A DNA stretch of 64,000 bases from Arthrobacter sp. B0490 (GTDB lineage Bacteria; Actinomycetota; Actinomycetes; Actinomycetales; Micrococcaceae). Made by a program: the position numbers and the translations under genes. The stretch lies in contig NZ_PJIR01000004.1 in NCBI RefSeq assembly GCF_002929355.1, positions 62,001 through 126,000 of the forward strand. The letters are read 5' to 3'. Position 1 is the first letter of the stretch. Each line of letters opens with the position of its first letter. The notes beneath the pieces were generated by a model. It ran no database searches. It saw only the letters and a list, made by a program, of their open reading frames with translations, and was not told the origin of the DNA. Below, in pieces: positions 8,074 to 16,233 of this stretch.

Positions 8074-9269
8074 GGCTGCGGCTGCCGGACCGGCGAGTGG
8101 ACGACCAGGAATCCGCCGACGAAGCTGTCGCCGAGCCCGATCGTGGTGGGCGACGACGTCTCGAGGCTGAAGGCGGGGACGCCGACCGCGCCGGCGATCT
8201 TCTGCTCCACTCCGCCGACCACGGCTTCGCCGCCGGCACTGCGGGGGAGGCCGCTGGTCGCTTCGAAGTCGGCCGCGGTGAAGCCGTCGCCCAGCCGGTA
8301 CCGGGTCGCCGCCATCTGCACGGCACTGGCGAGGGCGGGGCGATGCTGTCCCGCCGTCGGGCCCAGGGCGATCGCCCAGTGCTGGGTGTGCACGAGCAGC
8401 GTGGGAACCGGGATGAGCTGGTGCACATCGAGCAGGGCCGCGGCGACGTCCGTGGCGTTCAGCAGGTCGACCGGCCGCCCCACGTACTCCTGGAGCTCGT
8501 CCTCGTTCATGCCGTACACGTCGATACGCGGCAGCAGATGTGCCCAGATCCGCTGGGCGAAGCGCCGGACGTAGAAGCCGGCATCCTCGTAGTAGACGAG
8601 GGCCGAGGAGTGCAGGTGCGTCATGGCGGCGTCGAGATCGGTGAGCCGCCGTTCCAGGAGGTCCTCGTCCTGCATCGTGTTGAAACCCGACACGAGCAGC
8701 ACGGAGGCGTCGTCGAGCGCCGCCCCCAGCTCTGGCGCGATCGCCATGCTGCGGTTCGGCGGGTCGTTCGCGAAGATGAGCCGGTTCGACGACGGCGAGA
8801 CCACGTCGCCGTCGTCGAGCCGGATGCGCGTGCCCGGCGGGAACTGCACGATGAGGTGCGGATCGAGCGTGTCCTCGGTCGCCGAGCTGACGTACGAGAT
8901 GGACGTCGGCAGGAGCCGGCGCACGTTGTCGTCGATGCTCACGAGGTGCTGGACGGTCGGGATGCCCAGGCGGTCGAGTGCGATGCCTGCGCGCACCCCG
9001 GTCCCGCCGATCGTCACCTCGGTGGTGAAGCGCCCGGCGAAGTCCTTCACGACCTCGGACGATTCCACGAAGCGCTCGCCGCCCGCACCGTCGGTCAGGA
9101 AGCCGAGGATGGTGACGACCAGCGAGCGCTCGTCGACGATCGGTGCCATGGTGGTCAGCTCGGAACGCCGGATGCCGAACCGCGCAGCGAGACCCTCGAC
9201 GACTGCTGCGTCCCACTGCACCTCGTAGTCGACCGTCCCGCCGAGCCCGAGTACGAGCGTTGTTCCCAT
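8070..9269 (-). CDS. ADP-dependent phosphofructokinase/glucokinase-family sugar kinase
   Basis: This 399-residue protein belongs to the ribokinase-fold ADP-PFK/GK family rather than to PfkB. Visible family features are an HLIVQFPPGTRI strand, SNRLIFANDP matching the conserved NRFI segment, SGFNTMQD, a magnesium-binding NxxE motif in GMNEDEL, and the catalytic GLGD in TTIGLGDSFVGG. Members phosphorylate glucose or fructose 6-phosphate with ADP as donor and are best known from archaea. The start at 9269 is preferred to GTG 9287 because AAGGGA lies 9 bases before it. It sits between a class II aldolase and mannose-6-phosphate isomerase in one operon. Whether it acts on fructose 6-phosphate or a free hexose is unresolved. 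Confidence 0.8.
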   Translation of the reverse strand: MGTTLVLGLGGTVDYEVQWDAAVVEGLAARFGIRRSELTTMAPIVDERSLVVTILGFLTDGAGGERFVESSEVVKDFAGRFTTEVTIGGTGVRAGIALDRLGIPTVQHLVSIDDNVRRLLPTSISYVSSATEDTLDPHLIVQFPPGTRIRLDDGDVVSPSSNRLIFANDPPNRSMAIAPELGAALDDASVLLVSGFNTMQDEDLLERRLTDLDAAMTHLHSSALVYYEDAGFYVRRFAQRIWAHLLPRIDVYGMNEDELQEYVGRPVDLLNATDVAAALLDVHQLIPVPTLLVHTQHWAIALGPTAGQHRPALASAVQMAATRYRLGDGFTAADFEATSGLPRSAGGEAVVGGVEQKIAGAVGVPAFSLETSSPTTIGLGDSFVGGFLVVHSPVRQPQP

Positions 9270-9314
9270 GACACCGATTCCCTTCACCTCAGCTGTGTGT
9301 GCCCGTCCGTCCGA

Positions 9315-10178
9315 TCAGTACAGCTTGGCCTTGCCATCGGCGCCGAACAGTTCGATCTTCTCGGCCGCGGTCAGCTTCAGCGCCGCGATGGCCTCGGGCT
9401 GGATGGCGTTCGGCTCCCGGAGGCGCTCGTCGGTGCCCAGGATCCGGCGCATCGCGTTGTGGTAGGACACCTTGATGTCGCTCGAGATGTTGATCTTGTT
9501 GATACCCAGCGTCACCGCACGGGCCAGCTCGCTGTCCGGGTTGGCGGAACCGCCGTGCAGCACCAGGGGGATGCCCACCGCGGCCTTGATCTCCTCGAGG
9601 AGGTCGTGGCGGAGTTCGGGGTTCTTCTCCGCCGGATAGAGACCGTGGGAGGTGCCGATCGCGATCGCCAGGCTGTCGACGCCCGTCTCCCTGACGAAGC
9701 GGACGGCGTCGTCGGGGTTGGTGTAGATGATCTCGGCGGCACCGGACTCCCCGTAGCTGTCGTTCGCGCCGATGGTGCCGAGTTCACCCTCGACCTGGAT
9801 GCCCACGGCGTGAGCGGCCTCGACGACCTTGCGGGTGAGCGCCACGTTCTCGTCGAAGGGCAGGAGGGATGCGTCGATCATGACCGAGGTGAAGCCGGCC
9901 TGGATCGCGGTGATCATCTGCTCGAAGGTTCCGCCGTGGTCCCAGTGGATCGCCACCGGGACGCTGGAGCGGTGCGCCCGGCTGCGCATCGCCGCGACGA
10001 GGTCGGTGCGGATGTGGGAGACCTCGTCGGGGTGGATGGCGATGATGACCGGGGCCTCCTTCTCCTCGCTGATGTCCATGACCCCGTTGAACATGGCCCA
10101 GTCGCTGATGTTGAACGCGGGGATGGCGAAGTTGTGTTCGTTGGCGATGTCGAGGATGGACTTACCGGTGTACAGCAC
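9315..10178 (-). CDS. Class II (zinc) ketose-bisphosphate aldolase
   Basis: The 287-residue protein cleaves a ketose 1,6-bisphosphate (fructose or tagatose type) to dihydroxyacetone phosphate and an aldehyde. Zinc ligands and active-site elements are visible: VAIHWDHGG with the His and catalytic Asp, a VEGELGTIG glutamate, AIGTSHGLYP and LVLHGGSA histidines, and NISSDIK in the phosphate-binding region. GTG 10178 follows AAGGAG. It lies 45 bp upstream of the ADP-kinase in the same operon. The kinase product would be its natural substrate if that product is fructose 1,6-bisphosphate. Stereospecificity cannot be read from sequence. Confidence 0.9.
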   Translation of the reverse strand: MLYTGKSILDIANEHNFAIPAFNISDWAMFNGVMDISEEKEAPVIIAIHPDEVSHIRTDLVAAMRSRAHRSSVPVAIHWDHGGTFEQMITAIQAGFTSVMIDASLLPFDENVALTRKVVEAAHAVGIQVEGELGTIGANDSYGESGAAEIIYTNPDDAVRFVRETGVDSLAIAIGTSHGLYPAEKNPELRHDLLEEIKAAVGIPLVLHGGSANPDSELARAVTLGINKINISSDIKVSYHNAMRRILGTDERLREPNAIQPEAIAALKLTAAEKIELFGADGKAKLY

Positions 10179-10243
10179 TGTGGTTCTCCTTGGGTAGATG
10201 ACGTGCGGAAAATCGGTGGATGACGGCGGGCAGGGGCCGGCGG

Positions 10244-11089
10244 TCAGCTCTTGACCGAGCCGGCGGTGAGGCCGCTGATGAAGTAGCGCTGGAGGAGCAG
10301 GAAGAGGATGAGCACCGGGATCGACCCGAGGATGCTCATGGCCATGATCTGGTTCCACTCGTAGGAGTGCTGTCCCATGAGCAGCTGGATGCCGATCGGG
10401 ACCGTGCGCATCTCCGTGGTCCGGGTGAGGGTGAGCGCGAAGAGGTACTCGTTCCAGGCGATCATGAAGGTGTAGATGCCGACCGAGACGATGCCCGGTA
10501 CGGAGATGGGGATCAGGACCCTCCACAGTGCCGTGAGCGAGCCCGCGCCGTCGACGCGCACCGCCTCGTCGAGTTCCTTGGGCAGGGTGTTCATGTAGCC
10601 CGTCATCATGATGATGGCGTAGGGCAGCGTGAACACCATGTAGGTGAGGATCAGGCCCGGGTAGGTGTTGTAGAGCCCGAGCCCGACGACCAGTCCGAAG
10701 TACGGGATGAGCAGCGTGATGGGAGGGACCGCCTGCACGCTGACGATGACGACGTTCAGCACCCTCTTGCCGCGGAACTCGAACCGGCTGAACGCATAGG
10801 CGGCGTGGATCGCGACGAGCAGCGTCAGGATGGTCACCGCGCCGGCGACGAGGTAGCTGTTGAAGAAGAACCGCAGCGTCTCGGAATTCGTGAGGATCGC
10901 CGTGTAGGCGTCGAACGAGAACGAGTCCGTGATCAGCCGGGGTGGGAGCTCGAAGATCTCCGTGTTCGACTTGAACGAGCTCGACAGCATCCAGAGAATC
11001 GGGCCGGCGGCGAAGATCGCCCCGAGGACGAGCCCCCCGATCACTCCGGAGCGGGCCAGGCGGGTGCGGCCCTGCGTGGTCAGCGCCAT
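10244..11089 (-). CDS. Carbohydrate ABC transporter permease (MalG/CUT1 type)
   Basis: The 281-residue inner-membrane protein has about six transmembrane helices and the conserved EAA loop (LDEAVRVDGAGSLTALWRVL) that docks on the ATPase. The start at 11089 is chosen because GAGGGA precedes it and it lies one base after the upstream permease stop. A longer in-frame start at 11119 would extend into that gene. It ends with GLTAGSVKS, a typical CUT1 C-terminus. It forms the importer with the neighbouring permease and binding protein. No ATPase gene is in the operon, so a shared MsiK-like ATPase is probably used. Confidence 0.93.
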   Translation of the reverse strand: MALTTQGRTRLARSGVIGGLVLGAIFAAGPILWMLSSSFKSNTEIFELPPRLITDSFSFDAYTAILTNSETLRFFFNSYLVAGAVTILTLLVAIHAAYAFSRFEFRGKRVLNVVIVSVQAVPPITLLIPYFGLVVGLGLYNTYPGLILTYMVFTLPYAIIMMTGYMNTLPKELDEAVRVDGAGSLTALWRVLIPISVPGIVSVGIYTFMIAWNEYLFALTLTRTTEMRTVPIGIQLLMGQHSYEWNQIMAMSILGSIPVLILFLLLQRYFISGLTAGSVKS

Positions 11090-11090
11090 A

Positions 11091-12020
11091 TCAATCCCTC
11101 GCTTTCTGGTGTCGCACATAGAGCACGGCCAGCACCATCGACAGCAGCAGCACCAGGACCGCGGCGGTCGCGGCGAGGGAGAAGTCGTAGTTGGCGAAGG
11201 CGAGCTTGTAGGTATAGGTGCTGAGCATCTCGGTGACGTCGATGGGCCCGCCGCCGGTGGTCAGCCAGATGAGGGCGAACTGCTGCGAGGTCCAGATGAG
11301 ATCGAGCAGCAGCAGGCTGACGATGATCGGTCGGAGCTGGGGGATGGTGACGTTCCAGAAACGCTGGACGGGACCTGCGCCGTCGATGCTCGCCGCCTCG
11401 TGGAGATCCTGCGGGATGCCCTGCAGCCCCGCGAGCAGGCTGACCATGAAGAAGGGGTAGCCGGCCCAGATGTTGATGAAGGTCACCGTTCCGAGGGCGA
11501 GTTGCGGAGAGGCGAGCCACTCGACATCGGTGTCGAGCATGAAGTTCACGATGCCGTTGGGGGAGAGCAGCATGCGCCACAGGACGGCGATGACCGCCGC
11601 CGTGAACAGCCAGGGCAGCACGTAGAGGGCCCGGAAGAAGGCCCGCGACGGTGCGCTGATGAGGCGGCTGTTGAGCAGCATCGCGAAGGTGAGCCCCAGC
11701 ACCAGGTGTGCGGCGACGCTGATGACGGAGAAGTAGAGGGTGTTGCCCGTGGCCTTCCAGAAACCGGGGTCCGTCAGCACGGTGACGTAGTTGGCGATCC
11801 CGGTGAACTCCGAGGAGGACTTCAGGATCACGTTGTCCTGGAAGGAGTAACCGATGACCATCACGATCGGCACGATCATGAGGACGAGCAGCAGGAGGAG
11901 GGTGGGGGCGAGGAAACCGTAGGACTCGCCGGCGCGGCGAAGCTGCCGGCGCTTCGTGGAGGGCCGGGATCCCTTGACCAGGGTCTCGGGGTCGGGAGCG
12001 GTGAACGTGCGGAGGCTCAT
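11091..12020 (-). CDS. Carbohydrate ABC transporter permease (MalF/CUT1 type)
   Basis: The 309-residue membrane protein has six or seven hydrophobic helices. An EAA loop (LHEAASIDGAGPVQRFWNV) near residue 205 contacts the ATP-binding subunit. The N-terminal cytoplasmic segment (about 30 residues) is basic and the first helix begins at LAPTLLLLLVLMIVPIVM. It lies between the lipoprotein binding protein and the second permease in the DeoR-linked operon. Family is certain; the transported sugar is unknown. Confidence 0.93.
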   Translation of the reverse strand: MSLRTFTAPDPETLVKGSRPSTKRRQLRRAGESYGFLAPTLLLLLVLMIVPIVMVIGYSFQDNVILKSSSEFTGIANYVTVLTDPGFWKATGNTLYFSVISVAAHLVLGLTFAMLLNSRLISAPSRAFFRALYVLPWLFTAAVIAVLWRMLLSPNGIVNFMLDTDVEWLASPQLALGTVTFINIWAGYPFFMVSLLAGLQGIPQDLHEAASIDGAGPVQRFWNVTIPQLRPIIVSLLLLDLIWTSQQFALIWLTTGGGPIDVTEMLSTYTYKLAFANYDFSLAATAAVLVLLLSMVLAVLYVRHQKARD

Positions 12021-12093
12021 GAGGGACGACCTTCGTGGGGGATCGGGTACCGCACCTGGGAGCAGCGGTACCCGATCCGGGTGGAGGGAGGGA

Positions 12094-13386
12094 CTAGAAC
12101 TCGCCTTCCCACTCCGTCTGTGCCTTCTCGAGGGCTTCGGTGAGGGACTGCTGTCCGTCGAGCGCTGCCTGCAGCTGGGCGCCCAGCTGGCGCATCAGTT
12201 CCTCGGCCACCGGGAGTCCGACGAACTCGTTCGCCGGGTAGCCCGCCTGGTAGATGTCGAAGGCCTTCTTGAACAGGTCGTCGTCCTCGACGAACGCGGG
12301 GACCGATCCGGTGTTGCCGGGGAAGGCGTTGGCCATGGTCGAGAGCTCGGAGTTGGTCTCCTCGCTCATGAGGAACGAGACCAGCTTGGCGGCCGCTTCC
12401 TTGTGCTCGGAATTCTCGGCGACGCCGATGCCCCAGGAGGCGTAGGGGATGCCGCGCTCGCCGGAGTAGCCGTCCTCGGCAGGGACGGCCGAGATGGAGA
12501 AGTTGAGGTCCGGGTTGGTCTCGCGGATCAGGTTGATGTGGGCGAGGGAGTCGATCATCATGCCGACGCGGCCGTTGGTGAACTCCTCGACCTTGTCCTG
12601 CTCCTTCATGGTGAAACTGCCCGGAGCGATCACGCCGTCGTCCCAGAGGCCGCCGATGAAGTCGACGGCGGAGGTGACGTCGTCGTTCGTGAGGTCCGGC
12701 TGGCCGTCCTTGAGCATGGAGCCTCCGGAGGCCCAGGCCCACGACATGACGTCGTTCTGGACGCCGTTCGGTGCCTCGAGGGAGAGGGGGAGCACCCAGC
12801 CGGAGGCGTCGCCGTCGAGATCGGAGACCTTCTTGGCTGCATCGGCGAACTCGGTGCGGGTCTCCGGGGGTGCGGTGACGCCGGCCTGGGACAGCAGGTC
12901 GTCGTTCGTGAACATCGGATAGACGAAGTTCACGACCGGGACCATGTAGGTCTTGTCCTCGACCTGGACCTGGCTCACGAGCTGGCTGTCGTCGAAACCG
13001 GCTTCGTCCAGCAACGGAGTCAGGTCGGCGATGACGCCCTGCTCCGCGAAGTCACTGACCCAGGCGCCGTCGAGGCCGACGACGTCCGGCATCGTGCCGG
13101 AGGCCGCTCCCGCGAACAGTTGCTCCTTCGTGGAGGCGTAGGGGCCGCTGACCAGCTCGACGGTGACCTCCGGGTTGGCCTCCTCGAACTTGTCGATCAT
13201 GGCGCGGAACTCGCCGTCGGGGAGTTCGGGCTCCCACCACTGGGCGAACTCGATGGTGACGTTGCCGTCCGCGGACTCGGAGCCGCTGCTCGAGCCGCAG
13301 CCGGTGAGAGCGACGACAGAGGCTGCGGCAGTGACAAGGCCGGTGAACAGAACTGCTCGATTGCGCATTCGCCGATGGGTGGGCAT
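12094..13386 (-). CDS. Sugar ABC transporter substrate-binding lipoprotein (family 1)
   Basis: The 430-residue extracellular binding protein is exported and lipid-anchored: a basic N-terminus and hydrophobic segment lead to the lipobox LTGC (cysteine near residue 30), followed by a Ser/Gly-rich linker. The mature part has the two-lobed family 1 fold with TIEFAQWWEPELPDG and FTNGRVGMMIDS as recognisable segments. ATG 13386 is preceded by GAGGAG. It is the first gene of the importer/aldolase/kinase/isomerase operon, and three direct repeats resembling DeoR sites lie just upstream. The ligand is presumably a hexose or hexose derivative. Confidence 0.93.
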   Translation of the reverse strand: MPTHRRMRNRAVLFTGLVTAAASVVALTGCGSSSGSESADGNVTIEFAQWWEPELPDGEFRAMIDKFEEANPEVTVELVSGPYASTKEQLFAGAASGTMPDVVGLDGAWVSDFAEQGVIADLTPLLDEAGFDDSQLVSQVQVEDKTYMVPVVNFVYPMFTNDDLLSQAGVTAPPETRTEFADAAKKVSDLDGDASGWVLPLSLEAPNGVQNDVMSWAWASGGSMLKDGQPDLTNDDVTSAVDFIGGLWDDGVIAPGSFTMKEQDKVEEFTNGRVGMMIDSLAHINLIRETNPDLNFSISAVPAEDGYSGERGIPYASWGIGVAENSEHKEAAAKLVSFLMSEETNSELSTMANAFPGNTGSVPAFVEDDDLFKKAFDIYQAGYPANEFVGLPVAEELMRQLGAQLQAALDGQQSLTEALEKAQTEWEGEF

Positions 13387-13402
13387 CAGGTCTCCTCATT
13401 GA

Positions 13403-13461
13403 GATTGTGCGATATTTCGCTTGATTATGCGTTCTTTTGCGTCTTTCACCTAGATTGTGCG
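13403..13461. promoter_or_regulatory. Three direct repeats, candidate DeoR operator array
   Basis: The element GATTRTGCG occurs at 13403-13411, 13423-13431 and 13453-13461, with start-to-start spacing of 20 and 30 bp, whole numbers of helical turns. It lies between the divergent binding-protein gene (start 13386, minus strand) and the DeoR gene (start 13612, plus strand), in a locally A/T-rich patch that probably contains the promoters. DeoR-family proteins bind such spaced direct repeats. Binding is inferred. Confidence 0.62.
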
Positions 13462-13611
13462 CTTTACCGGCGGGCCCGTCAAGACCCTGGAGCGGTATGA
13501 CGCCCCTTATAGGCGGTGAGGGAGTACGACCTCGGAGGCCTCGGCGCCAGAATCTGCTGTTTCCTGCACGAATGCTGCGGCTTCTTGGCGGCATGTGTTA
13601 CAGATGAAGGC

Positions 13612-14433
13612 ATGACTTCGCAAGAACTGCAACGCTCACGGCAGCTCCCGGCGGGAAGGAAGGCCGATCTCGCGGCCTACGTCGACGAGGTAGGGCGCGT
13701 GACGGTCGCGGACCTTGCCGCCCATTTCAACGTATCCATCGACACGATCCGTCGTGATCTCGACCAGCTCGATCGCGAGAACGTCCTGGTGCGCACGCAC
13801 GGCGGTGCCGTCAGCGCGGCCGAGCGGGCGGGTCGCGACCGGGAGATCGACGTGCGCCTCAGCATGCAGACGGTCGAGAAGGAGGCGATCGCCCAGCTCG
13901 CCGTCGAGTTGGTCGCGGACGGGTCGGTGCTCATGATCAACGCCGGCACCACCAGCCTCGCGGTGGCGCGGGCGCTTCGGAACCACCGCAACCTGACGAT
14001 CGCCACCAACAATCTCCGGATCCCGGCGGAGATCTCGCCCACCGTCTTCCGCGACCTCTACATGTTCGGCGGAGCCGTGCGTACCCTCACCCAGGCGACG
14101 ACCGGTCCCGTCACCCTTGCCATGAGTGCTGCGACGCCGGAAGTGGATATCCGCTGCGACATCGCGCTGGTGGCGGTCGGAGCGGTGGACGCCTCGGGGT
14201 ATTCGGCTTCGAACCTCGGCGATGCCACGATGATGGCGGAGATGGTCCGGCGTGCCGACCGGACGGCCATCCTCGCCGATTCCACCAAGCTCGGTCGCCG
14301 GCTGTTCGCCCAGATCGTGCCGCTGGAGGGGGCCGATTTCCTCGTGACCGACAAGGCTCCCGAACCCGGACTCGCCGCTGCGCTCGACGCAGCGGGCGTG
14401 ACGGTCCTGCTGCCCGAGGGCGAGGCGGACTGA
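13612..14433 (+). CDS. DeoR/GlpR-family transcriptional regulator
   Basis: The 273-residue protein has an N-terminal winged helix (VTVADLAAHFNVSIDTIRRD) with the family-defining IRRDL recognition helix, then a sugar-phosphate sensing DeoRC domain containing INAGTTSLAVARAL and a C-terminal ADSTKLGR segment. An open frame extends to 13516, but ATG 13612 has a GAAGG site and matches the family length. It is divergent from the ABC/aldolase/kinase operon. It most likely represses that operon until a phosphorylated sugar intermediate relieves binding, using the repeats at 13403-13461. The effector is unknown. Confidence 0.92.
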   Translation: MTSQELQRSRQLPAGRKADLAAYVDEVGRVTVADLAAHFNVSIDTIRRDLDQLDRENVLVRTHGGAVSAAERAGRDREIDVRLSMQTVEKEAIAQLAVELVADGSVLMINAGTTSLAVARALRNHRNLTIATNNLRIPAEISPTVFRDLYMFGGAVRTLTQATTGPVTLAMSAATPEVDIRCDIALVAVGAVDASGYSASNLGDATMMAEMVRRADRTAILADSTKLGRRLFAQIVPLEGADFLVTDKAPEPGLAAALDAAGVTVLLPEGEAD

Positions 14434-14470
14434 GCCGCAGTCGCTCGGGAGATCCCGGCCGACGAACGGG

Positions 14471-16033
14471 TCAGGAGCCCGACGTCTCCTCGACGGCCTT
14501 CAGCACCGCCGCGTCGTCGAGCTTCTGCCACGGTGACGCGTCCGAACCCTGCTCGGCCGCCTCCGGGCTGTCGCTCTGGCTCCACCACTTCGCCTCGTAC
14601 ACGCGGCCCTCCACGAGGATCCGGTCGCCGCGCTCGTACACGGCCTTCGCGTCCCACTCGGGGTAGAGCCCGGCCGGCGCCGTGACCGCGGGGACGGGCC
14701 GCTCGTTCGGCAGCACAGGGCCCAGGAGCGTCCACGGGGTCTCCTCCGCCTGCAGCACGGGATCGTCCGGCAGGTCGCCCTGCGTCCAGTACTTCGCGGT
14801 GTACACGTTGCCGTGCCACACCACGCGGTCGTCCTCGCGGTAGGTGCCGACGTCGGACCAGACGGGGTAGGGGCTCGTCTCGGGATCGTCCTCGACCAGG
14901 GCTTCCGGAGCCTCCTCGACCACGGGCTCCCCGGCGAGCGTCGCCGCCCGGCCCTCGAAGCCGGCCCCGAGCAGGGGCGCGAACCGGAGGCCCTCCTGGT
15001 CGATGCCGCTGCACGCGTCGGAGACGACCGTGGTGTCGGCGTAGTTCTCGCTGCAGGTGCCGTCACGGTTCAGCGACCACATGGACATGCGGCCCACCCC
15101 GCGCTCGGCGGCGAAGGCGTTGAACGCCTTGGCGTCGTCGAGGGTGAAGACCTCGCCCTTGACGTCGTTCTGCCCGATCATCGGCGTCAGCCCGATCTTC
15201 CGCCAGACGGCCTGCGGCCCGATCTCGATGCCCGCCCGCTCGTACAGCACCTGCAGCTGGCGGTGCGTGGCGTCGGCGGCGTTCTGCGACGCGGTCAGCA
15301 TGCTCGTGCCCTCGGGACGGCTGCCGCCGTAGTCCATCGTCATGACGTTCACCCCGGCGAGATCGACACCGGCCTCCAGGAACTGGGCGACGGCGGCGGT
15401 GCCCTCGGCGGTCAGCCCGGTCGGAGCGACCGGCAGGGTCAGCCAGACGTTGAGCGGGGTCGCCGTGTCGGCCCGCTCGGACTGCAGGGCGGCGAGGGCC
15501 TCCGCGCGGCGCTGCCCGGCCTCGGTGTCCTTCAGGTTCTCGCCCTCGATGTCGAGGTCGACGGTGGAGAGCTTGTACCGGTCGACGACGTCCGCGTACG
15601 CGTCCTTCAGGTCGTCGGGATCCGTGCAGGCGGTGGCGAGCTCGTCGTTGAGGAGGCCGCCGAAGGACACGATGACCTCCCCGCCGTCCTGTGCCAGCCG
15701 GGCGACGCGACGGTCCAGGTCCAGCCCGGCCTCGGCCTCGTCCAGCCCGTAGAAGGTGCCCCAGGACGGGGTGCACGGCTCGGTCTTCGACGCGACGATG
15801 AAGGACAGCACCACGCTGCCGCCGGTCTCCACGGCCGGGTCCTCGAACTCGTACGACGGCGTCGCGGTGACGTCCACGTACCCCGCGAAGAACGCACCCG
15901 TGCTCTCGGCGGCCCGCGCGTCCTCCCAGCGGTCGAAGCCGGTCAGGCCGCCGACGGCGAGGCCGCCGACGACGACGGACAGGAGGGAGAGGCGGAGGAC
16001 AGAGAGTTTCCGGCCGGGAAAGCGAACAGACAC
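14471..16033 (-). CDS. Secreted GH18-family glycosidase with two chitin-binding modules
   Basis: The 520-residue protein has an N-terminal signal/anchor helix (about residues 10-35). The GH18 barrel follows, with the strand motif VIVSFGG, the catalytic DxxDxDxE-type segment read as TVDLDIEGE, and a later MTMDYGG. The C-terminus carries two type 5/12 carbohydrate-binding modules, each with the aromatic pattern YPxW...Y....W....W. The glutamate of DLDIE is the expected acid/base, so activity on chitin or another N-acetylglucosamine polymer is plausible. It is divergent from a membrane GT2 synthase (16234), suggesting involvement in making or trimming a surface polymer, though nutritional chitin use is an alternative. 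Confidence 0.85.
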   Translation of the reverse strand: MSVRFPGRKLSVLRLSLLSVVVGGLAVGGLTGFDRWEDARAAESTGAFFAGYVDVTATPSYEFEDPAVETGGSVVLSFIVASKTEPCTPSWGTFYGLDEAEAGLDLDRRVARLAQDGGEVIVSFGGLLNDELATACTDPDDLKDAYADVVDRYKLSTVDLDIEGENLKDTEAGQRRAEALAALQSERADTATPLNVWLTLPVAPTGLTAEGTAAVAQFLEAGVDLAGVNVMTMDYGGSRPEGTSMLTASQNAADATHRQLQVLYERAGIEIGPQAVWRKIGLTPMIGQNDVKGEVFTLDDAKAFNAFAAERGVGRMSMWSLNRDGTCSENYADTTVVSDACSGIDQEGLRFAPLLGAGFEGRAATLAGEPVVEEAPEALVEDDPETSPYPVWSDVGTYREDDRVVWHGNVYTAKYWTQGDLPDDPVLQAEETPWTLLGPVLPNERPVPAVTAPAGLYPEWDAKAVYERGDRILVEGRVYEAKWWSQSDSPEAAEQGSDASPWQKLDDAAVLKAVEETSGS

Positions 16034-16233
16034 ATGGACCCCAGATGACAGCCTCGAGGGAGGCGGAAGAGCGCACCCCGGGTGCGCGAGACGCTTGAAG
16101 CGTAAAGGAAAATACGGCCGCCGTCATTCTTTTCCCTAACGCCGACGGCGGGCGGGCCGATGGTGGAGAGTGACGCTGCGTGTCGCCGGGGCGACGTCGT
16201 GCGTCCACCCGTCCGCCTACTGCCGAGGTAGCC

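Noticed and set aside
8097..10223. 708-codon plus-strand frame across the kinase and aldolase
   Set aside because: It spans two recognisable minus-strand enzymes and their gap, and shows no domain of its own.
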